Part shown: positions 49,188-57,491 of the stretch, one piece after another
Position numbering within the stretch: the first letter of the stretch is position 1
Layout: every line of letters starts with the position of its first letter
NCBI GenBank assembly: GCA_963736325.1
Contig: CAVTOG010000010.1
Location: forward strand, 496,001-560,000
Direction of reading: 5' to 3'
Length of the DNA: 64,000 bases
Origin: Actinoallomurus sp963736325
GTDB taxonomy: Bacteria; Actinomycetota; Actinomycetes; Streptosporangiales; Streptosporangiaceae
Translations under genes and position numbers: made by a program
The notes under the pieces: generated by a model
What the model saw: the letters and a program-made list of their open reading frames with translations, nothing else
Told to the model about the DNA's origin: nothing
The model's database searches: none

Positions 49188-51615
49188 GTGTCCCCCGGAC
49201 CAGGTCGTTCACGGTGCGGAGCACCGGCGGGGCGAGTAGCTCTCCTTCGCGTCCCTCCGGGATGCCGCGTACCCGCACCGTACGGCGCTCATCGGGGAGC
49301 AGTGTCACCAGGCACTCGTCCGCCTCGGCGGCCGGGGCGATCCGGTCCGCGAAGACGCACAGGTCGCGGACCAGGGTCGTGGCGGTGAAGGTGAGGACGA
49401 CGTCGTCGCCGTCTCGTTCGGCGCTCGCTTTCAGACGGGGTGGCTCGTAGGCCAGGTCGCGGTCCTCGGCGAAGAACCACAGGGCGTGCCCGCCTGCGAC
49501 CAGGAACTCCGAGGTCGCCGAGCCGGGTGTCGTGAGTGATGGCGGAAGTCCGGCGCTCGCGGTGCCCAGCGGTCCGGCTTCGATGCGCGCCGTGTGCTCG
49601 GCCAGTACCTCGCCGCCGAACGACATCCGGCGGACGACGACCGTCTCGTCCCACGGCTCGTTCGTGTCGTTGACGCCGATCAGGGCCATCCCGTCGCCGC
49701 GTGGCTGAATCGTCAGCAGGCGCGGGGTGTACGCGGCGCGCAGGGCGTACCAGAGCGGCTTCTTTCGTCCGTCGCCGTCGATCGCGGACCAGGACGTGAC
49801 CGGCCAGCAGTCGTTGAGCTGCCAGAGGATCGTGCCGGTGCAGCGTGGTCTCAGCGAACGGAAGTGCTCGATGCCGAGCCGGATGGCGCGGGCCTGGTTG
49901 AGTTGCGTCGCGTAGAGCCAGTCGTCGAGGCCCTGCGGCTCGGGCAGGTGCGGTTCCAGGCCTCGTGCGAGCTTGGCGTTCCCGTCGGCGGCCTTCTGAT
50001 GGTGCAGTACGCCCGGTGAGGCCGGGGTCAGCGGGTCGTCGTGGATCGCGCGGGTGAGGGTCGACCACGTGGGCGGTGCCTGCCAGCCGAACTCCGCGAC
50101 GAAGCGGGGGCGGTGGTCGCGGTACACCGTGTAGTCGACTTCGTTCCAGACGTCCCAGACGTGCGTGAGGGCGTGATCGTCGTGGTTGGGGTGGACGTCC
50201 ATCGACCCTGAGTACGGGCTGCCCGGCCAGTACGGGCGTGTCGGGTCGGTCTCGCGTACGGCGCGGGGCAGCACGTCGAGGTAATAGCCGAGGCCCCACG
50301 GCCGGCCGTCGATGCGTGGCTGCCAATCCCAGTCGAACCAGCCCCAGATGTTCTCGTTGTTGCCGTTCCACAGGACGAGGCTCGGGTGCGGCATGAGCCG
50401 GGCGACGTTGTCGCGGGCCTCGGCGTCGACCTCGCGTGCCAGGCGCTCGTCCTCGGGGTAGGCGGCGCAGGCGAACAGGAAGTCCTGCCAGACCAGCATC
50501 CCCCGCTCGTCGCACTCACGGTAGAAGTCGCGGCTCTCGTACACGCCGCCGCCCCAGACGCGCAGCAGGTTGACGCCGGCGTCGACGGCCTGGCCGATCC
50601 GTGTCCGCAGCCGCCGCTCGGTGACGCGTGGGACGAAGCAGTCGTCCGGGATCCAGTTCGCGCCGCGTACGGGCACCGGCACGTCGTTGACGACGATCAC
50701 GAAGGGGGTGCCTTCGGCGTCGGGTTCGGTGTCGAGGCGCACCGAGCGGAAGCCGACGCGCTCGTGCCACTCGTCGTCACCCAGCCGTACCCTCGCGTCG
50801 TACAGCGCGGGGGCGCCCAGACCGCGTGGCCACCACAGCTCCGGGTTCTCGACGCGCACCTCGATGGTGGTGGCGTCGCGGCCGGCCCAGATCTCGCCCG
50901 TGACCGTCACCGGGCCGACCGACGCCTCGACCCGCACCGGGCCGGCGGCAGGGGCGTCGAGCCGTACGTCGAAGGCGGCGGTCCCCACCGCGTCCTCGAC
51001 GGTGACCCTCGGCCGTACCTCGCTGATCCGCGGGGCGGAGTGGCGCACGAGCGTGACCGGGCGCCAGATGCCCGCGGTGACGAGCGTCGGGCCCCAGTCC
51101 CAGCCGAAGTTGCAGGCCATCTTCCGCAGGTGGTTGAAGGGCGCCGGATACTGGGCGGGGAGCGCGCCGACCCGCTCGCGCTCGACCTCTCCGATCACCC
51201 ACGCCGAGTCGAACCGCACCGACAGGAGGTTCCGCCCGTCGTCGAGCGTGACCGGCACCTCGTACCGGCGGTGCATGTTCTCGGTCACGGCGACGACATC
51301 GCCGTTCACCCTCACGATCGCGACCGTGTCGAGGCCTTCGAAGACGAGCACGGTGCGCTCGCCGTCGACGGCGGCGTGGTGGATTTCGCACTCGTACACC
51401 CACGGGAGGCGGCCGATCCAGTCGAGCGTCGACTCATTCCGGTCGAGGTACGGGTCCGGGATGAGGCCCGCGGCGAGCAGGTCCGTGTGCACCGTGCCGG
51501 GCACCGTCGCGGGGATCGGGAGCGCCGCGGCCACGTGCGCGGGGACCACCGCCGGACTCGCCTCCTCGCCCAGCCGGAGCACCCAGCCCTCCGTGAGTTC
51601 GGTGCGGATCGCCAT
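49177..51615 (-). CDS. GH2 beta-mannosidase-type glycoside hydrolase
   Basis: 812 residues: a jelly-roll domain ('PGTVHTDLLAAGLIPDPYLD'), an immunoglobulin-like domain, then the barrel with acid/base E421 in 'VLWNGNNENIWGW' and nucleophile E508 in 'RFVAEFGWQ'. The NGNNEN form is typical of beta-mannosidases in GH2. AGGAG precedes ATG 51615, and there is no signal peptide, so it acts on imported oligosaccharides. Its promoter shares the TGAACCGGTTCA operator with the divergent GH16 gene. Confidence 0.9.
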   Translation of the reverse strand: MAIRTELTEGWVLRLGEEASPAVVPAHVAAALPIPATVPGTVHTDLLAAGLIPDPYLDRNESTLDWIGRLPWVYECEIHHAAVDGERTVLVFEGLDTVAIVRVNGDVVAVTENMHRRYEVPVTLDDGRNLLSVRFDSAWVIGEVERERVGALPAQYPAPFNHLRKMACNFGWDWGPTLVTAGIWRPVTLVRHSAPRISEVRPRVTVEDAVGTAAFDVRLDAPAAGPVRVEASVGPVTVTGEIWAGRDATTIEVRVENPELWWPRGLGAPALYDARVRLGDDEWHERVGFRSVRLDTEPDAEGTPFVIVVNDVPVPVRGANWIPDDCFVPRVTERRLRTRIGQAVDAGVNLLRVWGGGVYESRDFYRECDERGMLVWQDFLFACAAYPEDERLAREVDAEARDNVARLMPHPSLVLWNGNNENIWGWFDWDWQPRIDGRPWGLGYYLDVLPRAVRETDPTRPYWPGSPYSGSMDVHPNHDDHALTHVWDVWNEVDYTVYRDHRPRFVAEFGWQAPPTWSTLTRAIHDDPLTPASPGVLHHQKAADGNAKLARGLEPHLPEPQGLDDWLYATQLNQARAIRLGIEHFRSLRPRCTGTILWQLNDCWPVTSWSAIDGDGRKKPLWYALRAAYTPRLLTIQPRGDGMALIGVNDTNEPWDETVVVRRMSFGGEVLAEHTARIEAGPLGTASAGLPPSLTTPGSATSEFLVAGGHALWFFAEDRDLAYEPPRLKASAERDGDDVVLTFTATTLVRDLCVFADRIAPAAEADECLVTLLPDERRTVRVRGIPEGREGELLAPPVLRTVNDLVRGTLTV

Positions 51616-51667
51616 TGCCTTCTCCTGATGGTCGTTGGTGCGTATCGGACGCAACGATATCCGTGTT

Positions 51668-51690
51668 TGAACCGGTTCAGATGCTACACT
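51668..51690. promoter_or_regulatory. LacI operator and GH16 promoter -10 between GH2 and GH16
   Basis: The 12-bp operator TGAACCGGTTCA lies at 51668-51679, identical to the sites at 40115 and 44564. A TACACT at 51685-51690 could be the -10 of the GH16 gene. The operator is 53 bp from the GH2 start and 58 bp from the GH16 start. Confidence 0.82.
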
Positions 51691-51736
51691 CACGCAAGGC
51701 TTTTCCAGGTTCTGCGCTTGTAACGGAGAAGACACC

Positions 51737-53023
51737 GTGGGCAAAACTGAACCGGTTCGAACATGTGCGGCGCTCGTCGCCGCCGCGATGGCCGCCCTCC
51801 TGACGCCCGGCACGGCCACCGCCTCCCCCAGGGTCGACCTGAAGGTCACGACCCCCCATCAAGGCTCCGCCGTCGCCGACACGACGGAGATCGACTTCAC
51901 CGGCGCGAACTTGCGGAGCGTGCGCGTCTACCGACTCTCACGGCTGGTCGCGACCGCGACCGTCACCGGCGGCGGCACCGCGGCCCGCGCGCTGCTCGAC
52001 ACGACCGGATTCGGCGACGGCCCGCTCCAGCTCACCGCCATCGGCCAAGGATCCGCCGGCCCCAAGACGGTCGTGCCGCTGCTCGTACGCGTCGGCAACG
52101 CGCACGCCGACCACCACCTCCCCGGCTACCGGCTCATCTCCCACGACGAGTTCGGCGGCACCGCACTCGACCGGTCGGCCTGGTGCACGCGCTACCAGTA
52201 CGACGGGGGGCCCGCCCTCGAGGTCCCCGACCCGGAGTGCCTCGGCAAGGACCCGACGACCGGAACGACCCTCGGCACGCTCGACACCCTCGGCGGTGAC
52301 GGCACGCGGCAGGGTCAGGAGTCGGAGGTCTACCGCGACGTGAACGCGGACGGCACGCGCATGCACACCGAACAGCACGGCTACCTCACCCTGCACGCGA
52401 CGGCGACCCGCCCCGGCGAGCCGTACCTGAAGTACGAGTCGGCGATGATCCGCAGCAAGCGGGAGTTCCAGCCGACCGCCGGCCACCCGCTCTACCTCAC
52501 CGCGCGGCTCAAGCAGCCCGATGTGCTCGGCACCTGGCCGGCGTTCTGGCTCGCGGGCGGATACGGCGACGGCCACGTACGCCCGCCCTGGCCGCCGGAG
52601 ATCGACATCCTGGAGGGTCCGCTCAACGCCAGCGGCCAGTACGCGAACGTCATGCACACCGGCGTCCAGTCCTACGGCTGTGAGGGCACGTGCCCGCAGG
52701 GGCCGTTCGACTACAGCTTCGCGGCGGCGGATTTCGACACCTCATTCGGCGACTACCACGCCCCGGCCTCGCTCAAGGACACATGGATCGAGGTCGGCCT
52801 GGAGTGGCACACGGACCACGTGTGCTGGTACCTCGACGGCAGCAGGCTCGCCTGCCAGCACTACACGTGGGTCGCGAACGAGGGCGGCCAAGCGGGCACG
52901 ACCCCGGCGTCCGTGCTGCTCAACCTCGCCGTCGGCGGCCCGTGGGCCGGCGCCGACGGCGTGGACGACACGAGGTTCCCCGCCGAGTACGACATCGACC
53001 ACGTGCGGGTCTACCAGCGGTGA
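51737..53023 (+). CDS. Secreted GH16 family beta-glycanase
   Basis: 428 residues from a GTG with CGGAGA upstream. The N terminus is a Sec signal peptide ('AALVAAAMAALLTPGTATAS'), followed by a beta-sandwich domain of about 100 residues and then the GH16 jelly roll starting 'YRLISHDEFGGTALDRSAW'. The catalytic motif E288-I-D-I-L-E293 is intact. It should cut an internal beta-glycosidic bond outside the cell (laminarin, lichenan, agar-type and other glycans are all handled by the family). It is the only obviously exported hydrolase of the locus, and carries an operator variant inside its first codons. Confidence 0.9.
   Translation: MGKTEPVRTCAALVAAAMAALLTPGTATASPRVDLKVTTPHQGSAVADTTEIDFTGANLRSVRVYRLSRLVATATVTGGGTAARALLDTTGFGDGPLQLTAIGQGSAGPKTVVPLLVRVGNAHADHHLPGYRLISHDEFGGTALDRSAWCTRYQYDGGPALEVPDPECLGKDPTTGTTLGTLDTLGGDGTRQGQESEVYRDVNADGTRMHTEQHGYLTLHATATRPGEPYLKYESAMIRSKREFQPTAGHPLYLTARLKQPDVLGTWPAFWLAGGYGDGHVRPPWPPEIDILEGPLNASGQYANVMHTGVQSYGCEGTCPQGPFDYSFAAADFDTSFGDYHAPASLKDTWIEVGLEWHTDHVCWYLDGSRLACQHYTWVANEGGQAGTTPASVLLNLAVGGPWAGADGVDDTRFPAEYDIDHVRVYQR
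51748..51759. promoter_or_regulatory. Operator variant inside the GH16 start region
   Basis: TGAACCGGTTCG differs from the LacI operator at one base and overlaps codons 4-8 of the GH16 gene. It is 80 bp from the main operator, a spacing that would allow DNA looping. Confidence 0.55.
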
Positions 53024-53049
53024 CCCACCCGGATCCCGGGAAGATCAAC

Positions 53050-53079
53050 GACCCCGGCCGGCGCGCGCCGGCCGGGGTC
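53050..53079. terminator. Perfect 30-bp palindrome after GH16
   Basis: Two 15-base complementary arms meet at 53064/53065 with no spacer, 27 bp past the GH16 stop. It has no T tract but is very stable and probably ends GH16 transcription. Confidence 0.7.
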
Positions 53080-53088
53080 GCGATGCTG

Positions 53089-53165
53089 GGGCGTGTCTGA
53101 CGGATCACGTTCGTAGCGAGCGCCTGAGCGCCGCGCAGCCGGACAGGGATTCGTCAGACACGCCC
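53089..53165. repeat. 77-bp element with 14-bp perfect terminal inverted repeats
   Basis: GGGCGTGTCTGACG at 53089-53102 is exactly complementary to 53152-53165, with 49 bp between. The tips and the CTAG just beyond the right end resemble insertion-sequence termini. It carries no gene, so it could be a MITE or a pair of IS ends left after deletion. Confidence 0.6.
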
Positions 53166-53200
53166 TAGGACCGCAGGGAGACGCGGCCTGGTAGCTCTGC

Positions 53201-54325
53201 TCAGAGGGCGTTACGTGCGCGCACGACGGCGTACTCCACCGCGTTGAGCGCGATGACCACGGCGGCGAGGGCGTACAGGGCCGCGAGTGCCGGGACGAGG
53301 GGCGCCAGCGGTAGGAGGGCGAGGATGACGCCGGCGGCGCTCAGGCGGTACACCGACCAGAGCCGGAACATCCGCCACCTCGTGTAGCCGAACGTCGCGA
53401 GGTAGAGCGCGCAGCCGCCGAACAGCAGCGCGGCGATGTCCAGGCGCAGGTGGTCGCCGGGATGCTCGACGACCTCGGCCAGGGCGCTCGCCAGAGCCAC
53501 GATCCCGGCGATGAACGACAGGTGACCGTACGACAGGACCTGCCGTACGACGTCGCTCTGCACCTCGGCCGTTGTCAGCGCGTGCCGGATCGCGCTGGCG
53601 CCGAAGTGGTAGTACACCCACCACAGCCCGCAGATCAGCACGAACGAGCCCGCGACCGCGCCCATGACGCCGGCGCCGATCTCCCGGCCCTCCGCGGCGG
53701 GCGCACCGGTCGCGACGACGGACTCTCCGAGCGCGATGATGAGGAACAGCCCGAAGCGCTCGGGCAGGTGGGACGGGTCGAACCTCAGGTGCAGGAGCCG
53801 CCCGCGCAGCAGCCGCGGCGTCGACAGGTCCACGGCCGCCGCGAGGGCCCACAGCAGGATCCGTGCCGTGCCGTGCGTGAACCCGCCGGCCAGCAGCAGC
53901 GGGCCGCTGACGAACACGGCGACGCTGAACGGGTTCAGCGCGATCGTCGTGCCGCGGAAGACCAGGGCCGCCAGGATCACGCGGGCGACGAGGTAGGAGG
54001 CCGCGAACAGCACCCCGTGCTCCTCGTACGCCAGGGGCGCGGCCAGCGCCATGAACAGCGCGCACAGGGCGACACCGAAGACGCCGATCCGGTCGAGCGC
54101 GCGGTCGACGTCGTGGGTGTTGGCGTGGATGGAGGTGCCGACCCAGGCCCAGTAGATCGGCACGAACGCGATGAGGGTCCGCGCCACTCCCGCCCAGGAG
54201 TGGTCGTGGTGGAGCAGGCCCGACAGCTGGGTGATCGCGAACACGAAGACGAGGTCGAAGAGCAGTTCCGCCCACGTGACCCGCTTCTCGACCTCGGCGG
54301 CCACGCCCGCCTCGTCCTCGATCAC
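53201..54325 (-). CDS. Low-temperature-requirement A (LtrA) family membrane protein
   Basis: 374 residues with about ten hydrophobic helices. The LtrA marks are 'VTWAELLFDLVFVFAITQLS' at the start and 'HLPERFGLFLIIALGESVVA' in the middle, plus 'SYGHLSFIAGIVALASAL'. The function of the family is unknown beyond a cold-growth phenotype in Listeria. I chose the GTG at 54325 (AGGGGG upstream); an ATG at 54391 would add 22 unconserved residues. It is isolated from its neighbours. Confidence 0.88.
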   Translation of the reverse strand: MIEDEAGVAAEVEKRVTWAELLFDLVFVFAITQLSGLLHHDHSWAGVARTLIAFVPIYWAWVGTSIHANTHDVDRALDRIGVFGVALCALFMALAAPLAYEEHGVLFAASYLVARVILAALVFRGTTIALNPFSVAVFVSGPLLLAGGFTHGTARILLWALAAAVDLSTPRLLRGRLLHLRFDPSHLPERFGLFLIIALGESVVATGAPAAEGREIGAGVMGAVAGSFVLICGLWWVYYHFGASAIRHALTTAEVQSDVVRQVLSYGHLSFIAGIVALASALAEVVEHPGDHLRLDIAALLFGGCALYLATFGYTRWRMFRLWSVYRLSAAGVILALLPLAPLVPALAALYALAAVVIALNAVEYAVVRARNAL

Positions 54326-54480
54326 GGCACCATCCCCCTGAAACCGGTCCGCCTGAGCTTGATTCGGACGACAGCGGTCATTATCGACCAAGTACGGGCG
54401 CAGTAACGTACGTCCGGATCTCGACGGCCGTACCGCGCACGCGTACCCCGGGGCGGTGAGGCGGGTCGTATCCTCCTCAC

Positions 54481-54879
54481 ATGCCTCTCGGTCACCTCGG
54501 CGTCAACGTCCCGGACCTGGCGGAGGCGCGCGGATACTACGACGCGCTCATGCCGCTGCTCGGCTTCGAGCCGTTCGTGTCCGGCCCCGGCGAGTTCTCC
54601 TACCGCCCGGTCGGCAAGCCCGGCACGCACCTGTTCTTCTACGCGTCCCAGGAGGACGGCGCCTACTCACGGCACCGGACCGGCCTGCAGCACCTGGCCT
54701 TCATCGTCGGCTCGCGGGCCGAGGTGCACGCCGCCCACGAGTGGGCGCTGGAGCGGGGCGATGACGTGGTCCACGCGCCACGAGAGTTCCCGGAGTACCA
54801 CGAGGGCTACTATGCGGTCTTCTGGACCGACCCGCGCGGCCTGATGCTGGAGGTCGTCTGCCACCGCTCCCCCGGGTGA
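54481..54879 (+). CDS. VOC-superfamily (glyoxalase-like) protein
   Basis: 132 residues: 'LGHLGVNVPDLAEARGYYDA' opens the first half with the metal-ligand His, 'GLQHLAFIVGSRAEVHAAHE' the second with another His, and 'FWTDPRGLMLEVVCH' ends it with the Glu. These are the normal metal-binding positions of the fold. TCCTCAC before the ATG gives no strong ribosome site. Substrate unknown; a hairpin terminator follows 35 bp after the stop. Confidence 0.85.
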   Translation: MPLGHLGVNVPDLAEARGYYDALMPLLGFEPFVSGPGEFSYRPVGKPGTHLFFYASQEDGAYSRHRTGLQHLAFIVGSRAEVHAAHEWALERGDDVVHAPREFPEYHEGYYAVFWTDPRGLMLEVVCHRSPG

Positions 54880-54913
54880 CGCCGGATCCCCGTGAAGACG
54901 AAGCGGTGAATTA

Positions 54914-54945
54914 GAGGGCGGTCCGCCCCGAGCCGGACCGCCCTC
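54914..54945 (+). terminator. Hairpin after the VOC gene
   Basis: A 12-bp perfect stem (54914-54925 with 54934-54945) and an 8-base loop, 35 bp beyond the VOC stop. No T run follows. Confidence 0.6.
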
Positions 54946-55167
54946 CGCAAGAGTGCCAGAGACCGATTAGATCGATCAAATCTCCCCCTGGGAAATCGAC
55001 CGGACCTCCGCACATCGCCGGGGCCAACGCGCGCGAAAAAAGAGCCCAAATATAACTATTCGTCCTACTCTCGCTCCGTTACGACCCGGGCACAGACCGC
55101 CCGGCGCGTCCGATGAGCCGGACGGGCCCTGCGGCCCTGCCGGCCCGGCATCGAGAGGTGGACTCCC
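54946..55167. other. AT-richer leader region upstream of the antiporter
   Basis: This gene-free stretch contains an unusually AT-rich patch around 55040-55065 ('aaatataactattcgtcc'), the most likely promoter area of the antiporter. I see no operator repeat or riboswitch-like fold. Confidence 0.4.
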
Positions 55168-55278
55168 ATGAGCAGACCGGCCCTTCCATCGCACAGCCCG
55201 CCGACACGGCTACCCGCGTTAGCCGGGACTCTCGACCGGTCCGTCCCATCCAGCGCTGAGGGGAGCGCACCTAGATGA
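55168..55278 (+). CDS. Possible 36-aa leader peptide coupled to the antiporter
   Basis: An ATG preceded by GAGAGGTGG opens a 36-codon frame starting MSRPALPSHSPPTRLPAL. It ends in a TGA that overlaps the antiporter ATG (ATGA). It is rich in Pro, Ser and Arg with no membrane segment. The ribosome site and exact coupling argue for translation, perhaps to regulate antiporter synthesis. It resembles no protein I know and could still be chance. Confidence 0.4.
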   Translation: MSRPALPSHSPPTRLPALAGTLDRSVPSSAEGSAPR

Positions 55279-56561
55279 ACTTTCCCGCCATTCCGCCCCA
55301 CGAGCTTCTCGTCCTCCTCGCCCAGATCTGCGTACTGCTAGGCCTGGCGAACCTGCTCGGGACGCTCGCCATGCGCACCGGGACGCCGCCCGTCGCCGGA
55401 GAGTTGCTGGCGGGTGTCATCCTCGGCCCCTCTCTGTTCGGTGCGATCCTCCCGTCCGCGCACCACTGGCTGTTTCCGGGAACGGCGTCCCAGTTCCACA
55501 TGCTCGACGCGCTCGGCCAGTTCGGAGCGCTGCTGCTGGTCGGGATCACCGGCGTCGAGATGAACCTGAAACTCGTACGGACCCGGCGGCGCGCCATCAC
55601 GAGCGTGAGCATCCTCGGGCTCGTCCTGCCGCTGTCCCTCGGCGTCGCGGCCGGCTTCTTCATCCCGGCCTCGCTCCGTACGGGACACGCCACGCATCTC
55701 GTCTTCGCGCTCTTCGTCGGCACGGCGGTGTGCATCAGCTCGATCCCGGTCGTCGCCAAGATCCTCGCCGAGATGGGCCTCATCGACCGGCTGGTCGGCC
55801 AGGTCGTCCTCGCCTCGGCGATGGTCGACGACGTCGTGGCGTGGCTCATGCTCTCGGTCGTCGCGGCGATGACCGCCGGCTCGGCAGGCGGGGGTCAGGT
55901 CCTCGGCGCCGCCGTCAAGGTCGCCGGGGTCCTCGTCGCGGCTGTGATCATCCGGCCGCTCCTGCGATGGGTCATCGCGCGAGCGTGCGCGACCGGCGAC
56001 GGCCATGCCGCCGCCGTGATCGTGATCGCGGTGCTCGGCGGAGCCGCCTCGAGCCAGTCGCTCGGCCTGGAGGCCGTCCTCGGCGCGTTCGTCGTGGGCA
56101 TGGTCATCAGCACCATCCCGGAACTGGAGGAACGGAACCTGGTGGGCCTGCGGGGCATCACCCTGACGGTGCTGGCCCCGATCTTCCTCGCGTCGGCCGG
56201 ACTCCACGTCGACCTGACGGTCTTCGGGCAACCGCTCGTCCTCGGCACCCTGGCCGTCATGCTCCTGGTCGCCGTCGGCACCAAGCTCGGCGGCGCGTAC
56301 GCGGGCGCGCGGATCGGGCGGCTGAACCACTGGGACGCGTTCTCGGTCGCCTCGGGCATGAACGCCCGCGGCATGGTCGGGATCGTGGCCGCGGGCGTCG
56401 GCATGCGCCTGGGCCTGCTGACGAACGCCATGTACGCGATCATCGTCACGATCGCGGTGCTCACCTCGATCGCCACACCGCCGCTGATGGCCTGGGCGAT
56501 CCGGCGCAGCTCGCCGGTGCCCGTGCCGGCACTGCCGATCGCGGCGGCGGGCGAGAGCTGA
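55275..56561 (+). CDS. Cation:proton antiporter (CPA2, Kef-type membrane domain)
   Basis: 428 residues with about 12 helices. Family features are 'VAGELLAGVILGPSLFGAIL', 'VGTAVCISSIPVVAKILAEM' and 'LASAMVDDVVAWLMLSVVAA', where the paired Asp residues carry the ion. No C-terminal nucleotide-binding (RCK/TrkA-N) domain is attached. A GGGGAG stands about ten bases before the ATG. It exchanges Na+ or K+ for protons across the membrane; some actinomycete relatives sit in antibiotic clusters, but none is seen here. Confidence 0.9.
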   Translation: MNFPAIPPHELLVLLAQICVLLGLANLLGTLAMRTGTPPVAGELLAGVILGPSLFGAILPSAHHWLFPGTASQFHMLDALGQFGALLLVGITGVEMNLKLVRTRRRAITSVSILGLVLPLSLGVAAGFFIPASLRTGHATHLVFALFVGTAVCISSIPVVAKILAEMGLIDRLVGQVVLASAMVDDVVAWLMLSVVAAMTAGSAGGGQVLGAAVKVAGVLVAAVIIRPLLRWVIARACATGDGHAAAVIVIAVLGGAASSQSLGLEAVLGAFVVGMVISTIPELEERNLVGLRGITLTVLAPIFLASAGLHVDLTVFGQPLVLGTLAVMLLVAVGTKLGGAYAGARIGRLNHWDAFSVASGMNARGMVGIVAAGVGMRLGLLTNAMYAIIVTIAVLTSIATPPLMAWAIRRSSPVPVPALPIAAAGES

Positions 56562-56566
56562 CGAGT

Positions 56567-56593
56567 GCGGGGCGGCCCCTCGGGCCGCCCCGC
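56567..56593. terminator. Bidirectional hairpin between antiporter and secreted protein genes
   Basis: Twelve-base perfect arms (56567-56578 with 56582-56593) and a 3-base loop lie in the 39-bp convergent gap and can serve both genes. Confidence 0.8.
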
Positions 56594-56600
56594 GCCCCGG

Positions 56601-57308
56601 TCAGTCGTTGTCGTTCTGGAAGGCGACCTGCTGCCAGTCGACGACGCACCCACGGTTCATGAACACCCAGCCGAGGCTGGGGTCACGCACGACCATGCCA
56701 CCGCCGCCGTTCGCGGTGAAGCGGTACTGCACCACGGAGTTCGGCGTACCGGCCGGGTCGCGCAACGTGCCGTTGTCGTACGCGCTGGAGGCGTAGTAGT
56801 TGTAGAACGCGCCGCAGGCGGGGTTCGACGGGTCGACCGTGATCGGGCTGCCGTCGGTCGCCTCGTGCGCCTTCGCGTTGAAGTCGTACCCGAACGACCG
56901 CCGGTGCCCGATCGAGTCGCCCGTCGCCGAGCTGCAGGAGTCCGGCACCGTACCCACCGGGTTGGCGCTGAGCGCACCCGGCGGAATCCACGCGCACAGG
57001 TTGTTGCTGCCGCCGACGCGACCCCAGTGGTAGTCATTGCTCGCCGTCGAGGAAACGTCGAAGGTCTGGCCCGCCAGCGCGGTGCCGATGAAGTAACCGC
57101 AGATCTTGTTCTGCATCCACGTGCCGGCCGGAACCGTACCGCTGTTGTTGCACGCCGCGGGCTTCGGTGAGTTCGGCTGAATCGTGTAGCGGTTCACCGC
57201 GCCGGCGGGCGACGCGAGAGTCGCCGACAACGCGAAAGCCGCCGTCGCGACGCCGATCGACGCGGCGATCCTGCGCACGGGAACTCGTTGGGCGGGGAAA
57301 ATCTGCAC
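56601..57308 (-). CDS. Secreted protein of unknown function
   Basis: 235 residues. The start is a GTG at 57308 with GGGAG five bases upstream; a Sec signal peptide follows ('IAASIGVATAAFALSATLAS', then PAGA|V). The mature protein has several Cys residues in short spaced contexts (AACNNSG, KICGYF, NLCAW, DSCSS, PACGAF, RGCVVD), suggesting disulfides, and many aromatic and Gly residues. I do not recognise a catalytic motif. It is divergent from a membrane HTH protein with an extracellular SH3-like tail, which might sense or regulate it. Confidence 0.7.
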   Translation of the reverse strand: MQIFPAQRVPVRRIAASIGVATAAFALSATLASPAGAVNRYTIQPNSPKPAACNNSGTVPAGTWMQNKICGYFIGTALAGQTFDVSSTASNDYHWGRVGGSNNLCAWIPPGALSANPVGTVPDSCSSATGDSIGHRRSFGYDFNAKAHEATDGSPITVDPSNPACGAFYNYYASSAYDNGTLRDPAGTPNSVVQYRFTANGGGGMVVRDPSLGWVFMNRGCVVDWQQVAFQNDND

Positions 57309-57491
57309 GAGCACTCCCAGAGTCGTTGCATCTTCGGGACCATGGTGACCCCTTGCCATAGCGCACCACTTCACCTGGAATGACACCCCCTGACAAGGCC
57401 GGTGAACGCCATTGTGCAAAGTTTGTGCAGTAGTACGATGCCGAAGAAGAAAACGGCCCGAAAAGCATGACGCCCGATCGAGGAGTGCCCA

